38,518 bases of DNA from GCA-2697345 sp045565015 (GCA_045565015.1 JBJLGD010000017.1:1-38518), one strand, 5' to 3'; counted from the stretch's first letter, positions 8,590 through 16,672 are shown. A program made the numbers and translations. Notes: generated by a model from the sequence alone, not told the origin.

Positions 8590-9638
8590 TGCCAGGCTTC
8601 CGTTACATCAAATGGATCTGACGGGACATCAGAATCTGTCCAGCCAAAATAATTCCATGTTTTTTTCATATGATCAGGCATAGGAGCTGAAAAAGTCATT
8701 TCCTTATAAGTGATTGGATGTTGGATTGTTAGAGATCTAGCATGAAGGTGCATTTTCTTACTAATATCATCTCCCAACACTGAACCCCAACCATCGCCTT
8801 GATTATCTTGATTAGAGCCACCATACTTACCATCCCCAATAATCGGATGTCCTAACTCAGCCATATGTGCTCTCAATTGATGCGTTCTACCAGTAATTGG
8901 AACCAATGCCATCCAAGCTGCCCTCTGAGCGAGAAAACAAAGTGTGGCATAATTAGTTTGAGCTCTCTTTGCACCTGCGGTCCGGTTTATTTCATCAGGA
9001 TGAACGCAATGCATCCTTTCACCAGAAGCATCTTTTCCATGTCCTTTAGCTTTTATCAAACCATACTTTATAGAGCCAATCTTAGGGTAAGGAACACCAG
9101 CAACCAGTGCCCAATAAATTTTTTTTGTGTTCTTATGCCGGAAAGCTTTTGTCAGTTCACTTGCTGCGGATTGCGTTCTGGCCAGGACTAAAACCCCAGA
9201 CGTATCTTTGTCGAGCCTATGCACCAGTCTCGGTTGGTCTTCTCGCTCAAAACTAAGAGCTGTCGACATTCCATCGACATGTTTATTTTGTTTACTACCG
9301 CCCTGTACAGGTAGGCCAGCTGGTTTATTCAATACCAATATAAAGTCGTCCTTATATAGCACACAATTCCTAATCATATCTCGATCCGAGTTTGATATAT
9401 AGGCGTTATCTGGTTTGCGATCCAAGTGTGATGTCTTGAGTGGTGGAATCTTAATAATCTGCCCAGGACGAATTCGTGTGTTTGATTTAATCCTACCACC
9501 ATTAACTCTAATCTGCCCCTTTCTACATAACTTCTCGATTTGACTCTGGCTAACATTGGCGAAACGTCGCCTAAACCATCTATCTAAACGTTGCTCTGCT
9601 TCGTCAGATTCTATTAATATATGTTGAATTGTACTCAT
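8586..9638 (-). CDS. rluC: 23S rRNA pseudouridine synthase, RluC type
   Basis: A 350-residue RluA-family pseudouridine synthase. An N-terminal S4 RNA-binding domain (about residues 13-65, with QRLDRWFRRRFANVS) precedes the catalytic domain. The catalytic Asp is residue 143 in RLVHRLDKDTSG, and a GRTHQLRAHM motif follows. RluC modifies uridines near the peptidyl transferase region of 23S rRNA in E. coli; the KIPPL linker after S4 fits RluC better than RluD. The frame is open 28 codons further upstream, but ATG 9638 forms an ATGA overlap with the crcB stop and matches the family N-terminus. The protein ends inside the GTG of the HAD gene. Confidence 0.92.
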   Translation of the reverse strand: MSTIQHILIESDEAEQRLDRWFRRRFANVSQSQIEKLCRKGQIRVNGGRIKSNTRIRPGQIIKIPPLKTSHLDRKPDNAYISNSDRDMIRNCVLYKDDFILVLNKPAGLPVQGGSKQNKHVDGMSTALSFEREDQPRLVHRLDKDTSGVLVLARTQSAASELTKAFRHKNTKKIYWALVAGVPYPKIGSIKYGLIKAKGHGKDASGERMHCVHPDEINRTAGAKRAQTNYATLCFLAQRAAWMALVPITGRTHQLRAHMAELGHPIIGDGKYGGSNQDNQGDGWGSVLGDDISKKMHLHARSLTIQHPITYKEMTFSAPMPDHMKKTWNYFGWTDSDVPSDPFDVTEAWQ

Positions 9639-10012
9639 AGGGTAATATAACGGCCAATTATTATCCCAATAAATAGCGCCGAGATAGAAAAGGAAACCGA
9701 AAAAACTACGTATGCCAAGCAAGCAATTAGATCACCGCGCGCAAAAAGATTATAAGCGTCCAACGAAAATGCTGAAAAGGTCGTAAATCCGCCTAAAATT
9801 CCAATTATTAAAAAAGGTGCTAAACTGGCCCAATTTCTTTGATCAATCAACACAACTAAAAAACCTAACAAGAGAGATCCTAAAATATTTACGAGAAGGG
9901 TACCTATCGGAAACCTAACTCCAAATAAACCCACAACACCTAAAATAGACGCATATCTCATCGAAGCGCCCAAAGCTCCTCCTAAAGCAACTTGAACAAA
10001 AGACCAGATCAT
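9635..10012 (-). CDS. crcB: Fluoride efflux channel CrcB (Fluc)
   Basis: A 125-residue, four-helix membrane protein of the Fluc family, which works as an antiparallel dimer exporting fluoride. Family marks are GGALGASMRYA near residues 11-21, a GTLLVNILGSLLLG stretch containing the conserved Asn, and GGFTTFSAFSLD with the phenylalanines lining the pore. It is single-gene and full length. It begins 31 bases after rarA and overlaps rluC by ATGA. There is no room for a fluoride riboswitch in that gap, so expression appears tied to the operon. Confidence 0.95.
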   Translation of the reverse strand: MIWSFVQVALGGALGASMRYASILGVVGLFGVRFPIGTLLVNILGSLLLGFLVVLIDQRNWASLAPFLIIGILGGFTTFSAFSLDAYNLFARGDLIACLAYVVFSVSFSISALFIGIIIGRYITL

Positions 10013-10043
10013 AGGGTCCCTCTATGCCGATTGTTAATTAATA

Positions 10044-11354
10044 TCACGATTGTCCCTCTTTTCTGAGGTCTCTGAAAAACCTTAATCTCTCATTCAATCT
10101 TTTTTCGTGCCCATGATTCCCAGGGTCATAATAGCTACGATCAATTACCGAATCTGGAAAATAATTCTGTCCAGAAAAATTATTTTCGTGTTCATGATCA
10201 TACTTGTAACCCTCACCATACCCCTGCTTTTTCATCAAGTTTGTTGGAGCATTAATAATATGCACCGGTGGTGGTACAGAACCGCTCTTACTAACAGCTT
10301 CTTTCGCTTTTTTAAACGCTTTGTAAGTTGAGTTTGATTTGGTCGCTAGTGCAAGATAAATTACTATTTCAGCCAATACCAGATCCCCTTCCGGACTCCC
10401 CAGCCTATCGTAGATTTGCCATGAGTCCAAGCATATCCTTTTGGCGTTGGGGTCAGCTAAACCAATATCTTCCATGGCGATTCGCGTCAGTCTTCTAAAG
10501 ATGTAATTCAAGTCTTCCCCCGCGTCCATCATTCTAGAAAGCCAGTAAAGAGCTGCATCTGGGTCTGATCCTCTGATAGATTTATGAAGCGCCGAAATTA
10601 GATTATAGTGTTCTTCTCCCGTTCGGTTAAAATTCGGTAACCTTTTTGAAAGCCTAGTTATTAATGTATCTAAATCTAACTCATATTCGAGTTTCCAATT
10701 AATAATCTGCTCAACTAGATTAATTAATGAGCGGGCATCACCATCTGCCATTTCAACTATTTTTTTTCGTGCCTCTAAGGATACCAAAAATCCTTTCTTA
10801 AATTTTGTCTCGATATTAGTTATTATTTTCTCTAAACTTAGGTCTGATAATCTATCCATCGTCAAAATATGACAACGTGAAAGTAACGCCGGGTTCAACG
10901 AAAAAGAAGGGTTTTCAGTTGTAGCTCCAATTAAAATAATTGTACCATCCTCAATATATGGAAGGAAAGCATCCTGTTGTGCTTTGTTAAATCGATGGAT
11001 TTCATCTATAAAAAGAAGTGTCTGTCTATTATTTTCTTTTCTAATTTTAGCACTCTCAAAGATATTTTTCAGTTCTTTGACACCCGAAAAAATTGCACTT
11101 AACTGTTCAAACTGAATACTCTGCTCTGCTGCTATAAGACGAGCTATAGTTGTTTTCCCAATACCCGGAGGCCCCCACAAAACAAAAGAACTTAGAGAGT
11201 TCTTTTTAAGCATCATAGTAATAAGAGAGTTAGGACCAAGTAGATTATATTGACCAACCACATCAATTAGTCTTTGAGGTCTTACGAGATCAGCCAGAGG
11301 TCTAATAGTGTTTTCTGGTTTAACAGATTTAGTTCGCTCGAATAAATCAGACAT
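10044..11354 (-). CDS. rarA: Replication-associated recombination protein RarA (MgsA)
   Basis: A 436-residue AAA+ ATPase related to clamp-loader subunits and eukaryotic WRNIP1/Mgs1, acting at stalled replication forks. Walker A is GPPGIGKTT at 61-69, Walker B LLFIDEIH at 113-120, sensor 1 GATTENPS at 143-150, followed by an SRCHIL arginine-finger region. The C-terminal half carries the tetramerisation domain with SIRGSDPDAALYWL and the NAPTNLMKKQGYG segment. A probable promoter lies within 55 bases upstream, and a terminator closes the ribosomal operon before it. It heads the crcB-rluC-HAD-ATP12 string. Confidence 0.95.
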   Translation of the reverse strand: MSDLFERTKSVKPENTIRPLADLVRPQRLIDVVGQYNLLGPNSLITMMLKKNSLSSFVLWGPPGIGKTTIARLIAAEQSIQFEQLSAIFSGVKELKNIFESAKIRKENNRQTLLFIDEIHRFNKAQQDAFLPYIEDGTIILIGATTENPSFSLNPALLSRCHILTMDRLSDLSLEKIITNIETKFKKGFLVSLEARKKIVEMADGDARSLINLVEQIINWKLEYELDLDTLITRLSKRLPNFNRTGEEHYNLISALHKSIRGSDPDAALYWLSRMMDAGEDLNYIFRRLTRIAMEDIGLADPNAKRICLDSWQIYDRLGSPEGDLVLAEIVIYLALATKSNSTYKAFKKAKEAVSKSGSVPPPVHIINAPTNLMKKQGYGEGYKYDHEHENNFSGQNYFPDSVIDRSYYDPGNHGHEKRLNERLRFFRDLRKEGQS

Positions 11355-11376
11355 AATTTAGTACCCACAATTTAAT

Positions 11377-11407
11377 AGTATACTAATCTTAGGGGAAGGT
11401 TAATCAA
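11377..11407 (-). promoter_or_regulatory. Candidate promoter for rarA
   Basis: On the minus strand TTGATT (11402-11407) and TATACT (11377-11382) are separated by 19 bases. This lies between the rplQ terminator hairpin and the rarA start, where a new promoter is expected. The spacer is slightly long, so support is moderate to weak. Confidence 0.35.
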
Positions 11408-11436
11408 TTACGAACAAAAAATAAAGTTAGACATAT

Positions 11437-11465
11437 TAAAAGGCCCACCTGCCAGCGAGCTTTTT
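11437..11465 (-). terminator. Probable intrinsic terminator of the ribosomal protein operon
   Basis: On the minus strand GCTCGCT pairs with GGTGGGC (7 bp, three of them G-U) around a GGCA tetraloop. An A-run before and a U-run after extend the stem and supply the tail. The G-U pairs make it stable only on this strand. It stands 25 bases after the rplQ stop and before rarA. Confidence 0.55.
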
Positions 11466-11489
11466 AGTTTCATTGATTTTAATACCCTT

Positions 11490-11906
11490 TTATTCTTCGC
11501 TTTCCTCTTTGGTGCTTTTTTCTAGGTCTACCAAACCTTTAGCGTCAGGATCACGATCCACTAATTCTATAATAGCCATCGCAGCCATATCACCATATCT
11601 AAAACCTGCCTTTAAAATTCTTACATAACCGCCGTTCCGCTCCTTATATCTAGGACCAAGAACATCGAAGAGTTTTTTAACATAACTGTCTTGCTTAAGC
11701 TTAGAGGTCACCAATCTGCGTGCATGTAAATCACCTCGTTTTGCCAAAGTGATCATCTTTTCAACAATAGGCCTTAACTCTTTGGCTTTAGGAAGAGTAG
11801 TTTTGATCTGTTCATGCTCAATTAAGGAACCAGCCATGTTACTAAACATAGCTTTTCTATGTTCATGGGTTCTATTTAGACGGCGATAGCCTCTCGCGTG
11901 ACGCAT
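11490..11906 (-). CDS. rplQ: 50S ribosomal protein L17
   Basis: A 138-residue L17 with the universal N-terminus MRHARGYRRLNRTHEHR and the SLIEHEQIKTTLPKAKELRP segment; L17 sits near the peptide exit on the 50S subunit. The C-terminus ends in an acidic tail (KSTKEESEE) beyond the conserved core. It is the last gene of the cluster, 113 bases after rpoA, and that gap contains a bulged hairpin. The start is ATG with AAAGGA upstream. A terminator follows. Confidence 0.97.
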   Translation of the reverse strand: MRHARGYRRLNRTHEHRKAMFSNMAGSLIEHEQIKTTLPKAKELRPIVEKMITLAKRGDLHARRLVTSKLKQDSYVKKLFDVLGPRYKERNGGYVRILKAGFRYGDMAAMAIIELVDRDPDAKGLVDLEKSTKEESEE

Positions 11907-11938
11907 TTTAATATTCCTTTAACTTTATACTTTGTCCG

Positions 11939-11963
11939 GTATCTCCAATGCGTGTTGGGATAC
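11939..11963 (-). other. Bulged hairpin in the rpoA-rplQ gap
   Basis: GTATC plus CCAA pair with TTGG plus GATAC, giving nine base pairs with one bulged base and a 6-nt loop. It stands upstream of the rplQ binding site. No U-run follows, so termination is unlikely; processing, stability or translational control of rplQ are alternatives. A regulatory role is speculative. Confidence 0.5.
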
Positions 11964-12019
11964 TCTCCTTGGGGCATCATTACCCTATTACTTTCTTACT
12001 CCTCAGCATATTAATTTAA

Positions 12020-13036
12020 CTAAAAGTGATCTTCAAATCTTTTAGCTAGCTCTTCAATATTTTCGGGTGGCCAATCTATTATATCCATGCCTAAATGGAG
12101 GCCCATTCCCGATAGTACTTCCTTAATCTCGTTTAAGGATTTCCTACCAAAATTAGGTGTCCTCAACATCTCTGCTTCCGTCTTTTGTATCAAATCACCA
12201 ATATAAACAATATTATCGTTTTTCAAGCAGTTGGCTGATCTAACTGATAGCTCTAACTCATCTACTTTTTTGAGAAGTAATGGGTTAAATTCTAACTCAT
12301 CTTCATCATTTTGAGAACTTTCACTTTCAGGCTCATCAAAGTTAACAAATATTGATAATTGGTCCTGGAGAATTCTAGCCGCAAAAGCAATCGCATCGTC
12401 AGGAGTGAGTGATCCATCTGTTTCAACTTTAAGTGTTAACTTATCATAATCAAGAACCTGACCTTCTCGAGTTGGTTGAACGTCATAACTAACTTTTCTA
12501 ACAGGAGAAAAAATTGCATCTATTGGAATAAGACCTATCGGTGCATCGTCAGGGCGATTCTGTTCTGCCGATACGTACCCATTCCCATTGTTGACTGTTA
12601 ATTCCATTGATAAAACAGCCCCATCGTCAAGATGACATATAATATGCTCTTTATTTAATATCTCTACTCCAGCAATTTCTGATATATCAGCTGCTGTTAC
12701 AACTCCAGGCCCTTGCGAGGATAGGGTAAGTCTCTTAGGACCCTCCACTTCCATCCGAATAGCTACGCCCTTCAAATTTAAAACAATGTCAGTGACATCT
12801 TCTCTTACCCCAGAGACGGATGAAAACTCGTGTAGTACATTATCTATTTGTATTCCTGTTATAGCACTTCCCTGAAGACTACTCATTAACACTCTTCTAA
12901 GAGCATTCCCCATTGTTAGACCAAACCCACGTTCTAAAGGTTCGACAACTACTGTTGATTTTTTTTCAGGATTCGAACCTGGATTTACTGAAATTTGACT
13001 TGGTTTAATTAATTCTTGCCAATTCTTATGGATCAT
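12020..13036 (-). CDS. rpoA: DNA-directed RNA polymerase subunit alpha
   Basis: The alpha subunit, which dimerises to start RNA polymerase assembly and contacts promoter DNA and activators. The N-terminal domain carries FGLTMGNALRRVLMSSLQG (about residues 43-61). The C-terminal domain carries the helix-hairpin-helix region with LRTPNFGRKSLNEIKEVLSG. The open frame begins six codons earlier at a TTG, but a GGAGG lies 8 bases before the ATG at 13036 (MIHKNWQELI). That start gives 338 residues, the usual alphaproteobacterial length. An acidic linker (ESESSQNDEDELEF) separates the two domains. It sits between rpsK and rplQ, each gap about 105-113 bases with a hairpin. Confidence 0.97.
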   Translation of the reverse strand: MIHKNWQELIKPSQISVNPGSNPEKKSTVVVEPLERGFGLTMGNALRRVLMSSLQGSAITGIQIDNVLHEFSSVSGVREDVTDIVLNLKGVAIRMEVEGPKRLTLSSQGPGVVTAADISEIAGVEILNKEHIICHLDDGAVLSMELTVNNGNGYVSAEQNRPDDAPIGLIPIDAIFSPVRKVSYDVQPTREGQVLDYDKLTLKVETDGSLTPDDAIAFAARILQDQLSIFVNFDEPESESSQNDEDELEFNPLLLKKVDELELSVRSANCLKNDNIVYIGDLIQKTEAEMLRTPNFGRKSLNEIKEVLSGMGLHLGMDIIDWPPENIEELAKRFEDHF

Positions 13037-13105
13037 ATTTTTGCCTCCATACAAGTTCTTGCTTCATGTCCAAAAACAAAAACGCCCGAGGTTAAAGTGG
13101 ATTAT

Positions 13106-13131
13106 TTTAGTACTTTCGGGAAAATACTAAA
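13106..13131 (-). other. Strong hairpin in the rpsK-rpoA gap
   Basis: An 11-bp stem (TTTAGTATTTT with its complement, one G-U pair) closes a CCCG tetraloop, 10 bases after the rpsK stop. It is followed by ATAATCC rather than a U-run. This suggests mRNA processing or protection, or partial attenuation before rpoA, rather than full termination. Function is not established. Confidence 0.6.
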
Positions 13132-13141
13132 CTACTATATA

Positions 13142-13531
13142 CTAAACACGTCGTCGCTTGGGTGGTCGACATCCGTTATGGGCCATTGGCGTGACATCTC
13201 TGATAGATGAAATCTGAAAACCCAACGCCGCTAGAGCCCTTAAAGCGCTCTCTCTACCCGAACCGGGCCCTTGAACCTCAACTTCCAAACTTTTCACTCC
13301 ATGCTCCTGAGCTTTTTGACCAGCATCTTCTGCAGCCATCTGAGCTGCATAAGGAGTAGACTTTCTGGATCCCTTAAAACCCATTGTACCTGCCGATGAC
13401 CAAGCAATTGCATTACCTTGAATATCTGATATCAAAATCTTTGTATTGTTAAACGAAGAGTTTACATGAGCTACTCCAGTAGCAATATTTTTTCTAACTT
13501 TTTTCTTTGTCCTTATCTTTTCTCTTGCCAT
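13142..13531 (-). CDS. rpsK: 30S ribosomal protein S11
   Basis: A 129-residue S11, part of the 30S platform at the mRNA exit. Diagnostic segments are GVAHVNSSFNNT, VQGPGSGRESALRAL and the C-terminal NGCRPPKRRRV. It follows rpsM by 11 bases and precedes rpoA across a 105-base gap with a strong hairpin. Length and ends match the family, and the ATG start is unambiguous. Confidence 0.97.
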   Translation of the reverse strand: MAREKIRTKKKVRKNIATGVAHVNSSFNNTKILISDIQGNAIAWSSAGTMGFKGSRKSTPYAAQMAAEDAGQKAQEHGVKSLEVEVQGPGSGRESALRALAALGFQISSIRDVTPMAHNGCRPPKRRRV

Positions 13532-13542
13532 TTTTTAAACCT

Positions 13543-13911
13543 CTACTTCTTCTTACCAGCAATTGCCCGAGCCGGTCCTTTACGGGTTCTTGCATTAGTA
13601 TGGGTTCTTTGACCTCTAACAGGGAGATTTCTCCTGTGCCTTAATCCTCGGTAACAACCAGAGTCCATCAATCTCTTTACGTTGATTTGAACACCCCGCC
13701 TCAAATCACCTTCGACCTCGAAGTTTGCATCGATATACTCTCTTATTTTTAAAACTTCGCCATCGCTCAGTTCATTCATACGCCGTGATGGTTCAATTCC
13801 TACGGCTTCACATATAGTTTTCGCAGATGTATTACCGATACCAGTTATATAGGTTAACGATACAGGTACCCTTTTACCATCAGGCAAATTTATGCCAGCT
13901 ATTCGTGCCAA
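13543..13911 (-). CDS. rpsM: 30S ribosomal protein S13 (TTG start)
   Basis: S13, in the head of the 30S subunit, contacting P-site tRNA and the 50S bridge. Core features are ARIAGINLPDGKRV, the YITGIG helix-hairpin-helix, and the C-terminal RGQRTHTNARTRKGP tail. The longest frame starts 17 codons upstream at a GTG. The TTG at 13911 has AAGGA about 8 bases before it, places ARIAG at the N-terminus as in all S13 proteins, and gives the usual 122 residues. No ATG is available near this position, so a TTG start is the best reading. The start is separated from adk by 185 bases. Confidence 0.95.
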   Translation of the reverse strand: MARIAGINLPDGKRVPVSLTYITGIGNTSAKTICEAVGIEPSRRMNELSDGEVLKIREYIDANFEVEGDLRRGVQINVKRLMDSGCYRGLRHRRNLPVRGQRTHTNARTRKGPARAIAGKKK

Positions 13912-14046
13912 TTGATTTATCCTTTCTTGTCGCGATTCCGTAATATCAGAACCTTTTTTCACAACTTCTTACAGTAATATAAAACTTACTATAAAATCTA
14001 TAAGAACAAGCTAATTCACCATATCCACTGAATTGTCCATTTTTCC

Positions 14047-14078
14047 ATCCTAGAGATTGGTGCCTAGGGTTTTTTTTT
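14047..14078 (+). other. Terminator-like hairpin with T-run, plus strand, in the adk-rpsM gap
   Basis: CCTAG and CTAGG (extendable by a T-G and an A-T pair) enclose a 10-nt loop, followed by G and nine Ts on the plus strand. No plus-strand gene precedes it. It could stop antisense transcription or be a chance A-run downstream of adk. See the findings. Confidence 0.35.
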
Positions 14079-14096
14079 AGTATCGTCAAGCGGTGT

Positions 14097-14747
14097 TTAA
14101 AGATATTTTATTAAAATTTTACTAATTTCGGCATGGATTACTTCTACAGGATTTAAGCCATCAACTGAATACAAGATTCCTTTATCTAAATAATACTGTT
14201 TTAAAGGCTCTGTCTTATCGTTATACTCTTTTAAACGAGTCCTTAAGCTAATATCATTGTCATCTGCTCTTTTCTGTAAATTATTAGATCCACATACATC
14301 ACAGCTACCATTTGTTTTAAGGGGTCTCGAAGCCTCATGATATACTTCACCACAATCTTGGCATATGTAACGCCCAGTTATTCTACCTATTAAAGCCTCA
14401 TTCTCTACTTTAATTTCCACTACTGCGGAAAGGCCAGTATACTTAGATTTCAATAGTTTATCTAATGCTATCGCCTGACCTAGTGTTCTCGGAAAACCGT
14501 CAAATATGAAACCCTTTTTACTGTTTTCACCAAGTTTCTCTTCAATTAACGCTATAACTATTTCATCCGTTACTAACTCCCCAGAGTCCATTATCGCTGA
14601 AACTTTTTTTCCAATATTAGAGCCAGAACTTCTTGCTTCTCGTAACATATCGCCAGTAGATAATTGAACCATACTGAACTCAGACACAACTTTTCTCGCC
14701 TGGGTACCTTTACCTGCTCCAGGAGCCCCTAAAAATATAATATTCAT
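14097..14747 (-). CDS. adk: Adenylate kinase with zinc-type LID
   Basis: A 216-residue adenylate kinase catalysing ATP + AMP to 2 ADP. The P-loop is GAPGAGKGTQA at 7-17, the AMP site includes STGDMLR and FDGFPRT, and the LID carries four cysteines (129, 132, 149, 152) in CQDC and CDVC, indicating a structural zinc. This is the long-LID form. Its ATG overlaps the secY stop (ATGA), the usual secY-adk arrangement inside the spc region. A 185-base gap follows before rpsM. Confidence 0.97.
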   Translation of the reverse strand: MNIIFLGAPGAGKGTQARKVVSEFSMVQLSTGDMLREARSSGSNIGKKVSAIMDSGELVTDEIVIALIEEKLGENSKKGFIFDGFPRTLGQAIALDKLLKSKYTGLSAVVEIKVENEALIGRITGRYICQDCGEVYHEASRPLKTNGSCDVCGSNNLQKRADDNDISLRTRLKEYNDKTEPLKQYYLDKGILYSVDGLNPVEVIHAEISKILIKYL

Positions 14748-16099
14748 TTTCTTTGGGGAGACTTTTTTGTTCTCCTTTTGCCTCGTAGTTGGGATTTCTC
14801 TATTAACCCCTCATACTGATGTGCCAAAAGGTGACTTTGAACTTGTTGAATTGTATCCATCGTCACAGAAACTACGATCAAAACCGAAGTCCCACCAAAA
14901 TAAAACGGAATGGCCAATTGTGACCTTAAAATTTCAGGGAGAAGACAAACTGCAGCAAGATATGCAGCGCCTAAAACTAAAATCCTGTTCACCACATATT
15001 CTAAGTACTCTGCAGTTCTTTGGCCTGGCCTAATCCCAGGAACAAACCCATTCTGACTTTTTAAGTTTTCAGCCACTTCTTCCGGTTTAAAAGAAACATT
15101 AAAGGTATAAAAGTATGCGAAAAACACAATCATCGCGGTGAAGAATATTAGGTATAATGGCTGACCAGGCCCGAAGTATGCCAAAATAGTAGACATTAGT
15201 GAACTTGTCTGAGTTCCCGAAAAGGTACTTAAAGTTGTTGGCAGCAATAGTAGAGAAGATGCAAATATCGCCGGTATAACTCCTGCTGGGTTAACCTTCA
15301 CTGGAAGGTTGGAAGCTCCACCATCGTATACTTTCATACCAACTTGTCGGCGTGGATATTGGATATGAATTTTTCTTAGCGCTCTCTCCATAAAAACCAC
15401 GAAAGTAATAGTTGCAATAACTACCAGAAACACGCCAATTATAACTGCTGGACTGATTGAACCTGATCTACCTTGGGCAAAAAATTGGGCTATCGCAGCG
15501 GGTACTTCTGCGATAATACCAACGAAAATTATCAAGGAAATCCCATTACCAATCCCTCTTGCGGTAATTTGTTCGCCAAGCCACATTAAAAACATTGTTC
15601 CTCCAACCAATGTAATTATACATGTTACCCTGAAAAACCATCCTGGCTCAGTTACTAATCCGGATCCCTCTAAACCAACAGACAAACCATAAGCTTGCAA
15701 AGTCGCAAGAAAAACAGTACCTAACCTAGTGTACTGATTGATTTTCCTGCGTCCTTGCTCACCTTCTTTTTTTAACTGTGCCATGTAAGGAACCATTGCC
15801 GTCATGAGCTGAACAATGATCGACGCAGATATGTAGGGCATAATTCCTAGAGCAAAAAGACCCATCCTACCAATAGCACCCCCAGTAAACATATTAAGCA
15901 TACCACCAATACCTGAGGCAGCTTGTTCAACAAAGGATTTGAGAGCATCTGAGTCTATACCTGGAACAGGAATATACGTACCCAGTCGGTAGACTATAAG
16001 AAGACCAATAGCAAAAAATATTCTTTGTCTAAGTTCGGTAGCTTTTCCAAAAGCTGACCAACTCATGTTTTGCGCCATCTGTTCTGCTGCGGATGCCAT
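14744..16099 (-). CDS. secY: Preprotein translocase subunit SecY
   Basis: A 451-residue polytopic membrane protein forming the SecYEG channel. Hallmarks are the N-terminal ELRQRIFF and YRLGTYIPVPGID, the plug region MLNMFTGGAIGRMGLFALGIMPYISASI, repeated membrane segments, FFAYFYTFNVSF, and the cytoplasmic FVPGIRPGQRTAEYL loop. The C-terminus is basic (RGKRRTKKSPQRK). It lies 105 bases after rplO and overlaps adk. The ribosome binding site is weak (an AGAAAG some 9 bases before the ATG). Confidence 0.97.
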   Translation of the reverse strand: MASAAEQMAQNMSWSAFGKATELRQRIFFAIGLLIVYRLGTYIPVPGIDSDALKSFVEQAASGIGGMLNMFTGGAIGRMGLFALGIMPYISASIIVQLMTAMVPYMAQLKKEGEQGRRKINQYTRLGTVFLATLQAYGLSVGLEGSGLVTEPGWFFRVTCIITLVGGTMFLMWLGEQITARGIGNGISLIIFVGIIAEVPAAIAQFFAQGRSGSISPAVIIGVFLVVIATITFVVFMERALRKIHIQYPRRQVGMKVYDGGASNLPVKVNPAGVIPAIFASSLLLLPTTLSTFSGTQTSSLMSTILAYFGPGQPLYLIFFTAMIVFFAYFYTFNVSFKPEEVAENLKSQNGFVPGIRPGQRTAEYLEYVVNRILVLGAAYLAAVCLLPEILRSQLAIPFYFGGTSVLIVVSVTMDTIQQVQSHLLAHQYEGLIEKSQLRGKRRTKKSPQRK

Positions 16100-16204
16100 G
16101 GACTAAAACTTTCTTGTTTACTCTAACAAACTTTAAAAAACTCTATTTTTATATTTATGTCAATTTTCAACACTTATACTAGCAAATATAATCTTTATCA
16201 CGAA

Positions 16205-16672
16205 CTAATCAGCTGCTGATAAAGTCTTTAATACTCCACCCAACTTTTCTACTGCTTCTATAGCTGTTTTTGAAGCTCCAGAAACTGAGATGTTTACCTT
16301 CGAAGTAATCACACCTTTACCTAATATCCTTACTCCATCCAGTTTTCTTCGAACTATCCCTGATTCAACTAAGACATCTTCGTTAATTTCGGTTTTAGTA
16401 TCGAGTTTCTTTAAGTCGACAAATTTCTGGATGAGACCAAGATTAACAATTGCAAACTCTTTACGGTTTGGTTTGTTGAATCCTCTTTTTGGTAAACGCA
16501 TATATAATGGCATTTGTCCACCTTCATAGCCGTTCAAGGACACACCTGACCGAGATTTTTGACCTTTTAAACCTCTTCCACCGGTTTTACCTTTACCAGA
16601 TCCTGGCCCACGCCCTATTCTTTTTTTAGTTTTATTAGCACCGGGATTATCATGTAATTCGTTCAATCTCAT
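16205..16672 (-). CDS. rplO: 50S ribosomal protein L15
   Basis: A 155-residue L15, an early-binding protein of 50S assembly. The Gly/Lys/Arg-rich N-terminal arm GRGPGSGKGKTGGRGLKGQKS and the YEGGQMPLYMRLPKRGFNK segment are diagnostic. A GGAG precedes the ATG. It sits between rpmD (73-base gap) and secY. Confidence 0.97.
   Translation of the reverse strand: MRLNELHDNPGANKTKKRIGRGPGSGKGKTGGRGLKGQKSRSGVSLNGYEGGQMPLYMRLPKRGFNKPNRKEFAIVNLGLIQKFVDLKKLDTKTEINEDVLVESGIVRRKLDGVRILGKGVITSKVNISVSGASKTAIEAVEKLGGVLKTLSAAD

Noticed and set aside
10013..10043. Fluoride riboswitch before crcB
   Set aside because: Only 31 bases separate rarA and crcB, too short for the known fluoride aptamer plus expression platform, and no motif was seen.
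13912..13962. Seventeen-codon N-terminal extension of S13
   Set aside because: S13 proteins begin at ARIAG; the TTG with AAGGA gives the normal length, so the upstream codons are taken as untranslated leader.
16158..16163. Perfect TTGACA on the minus strand upstream of secY
   Set aside because: No acceptable -10 hexamer follows at 15-19 bases; the spacing window reads into a T-run.
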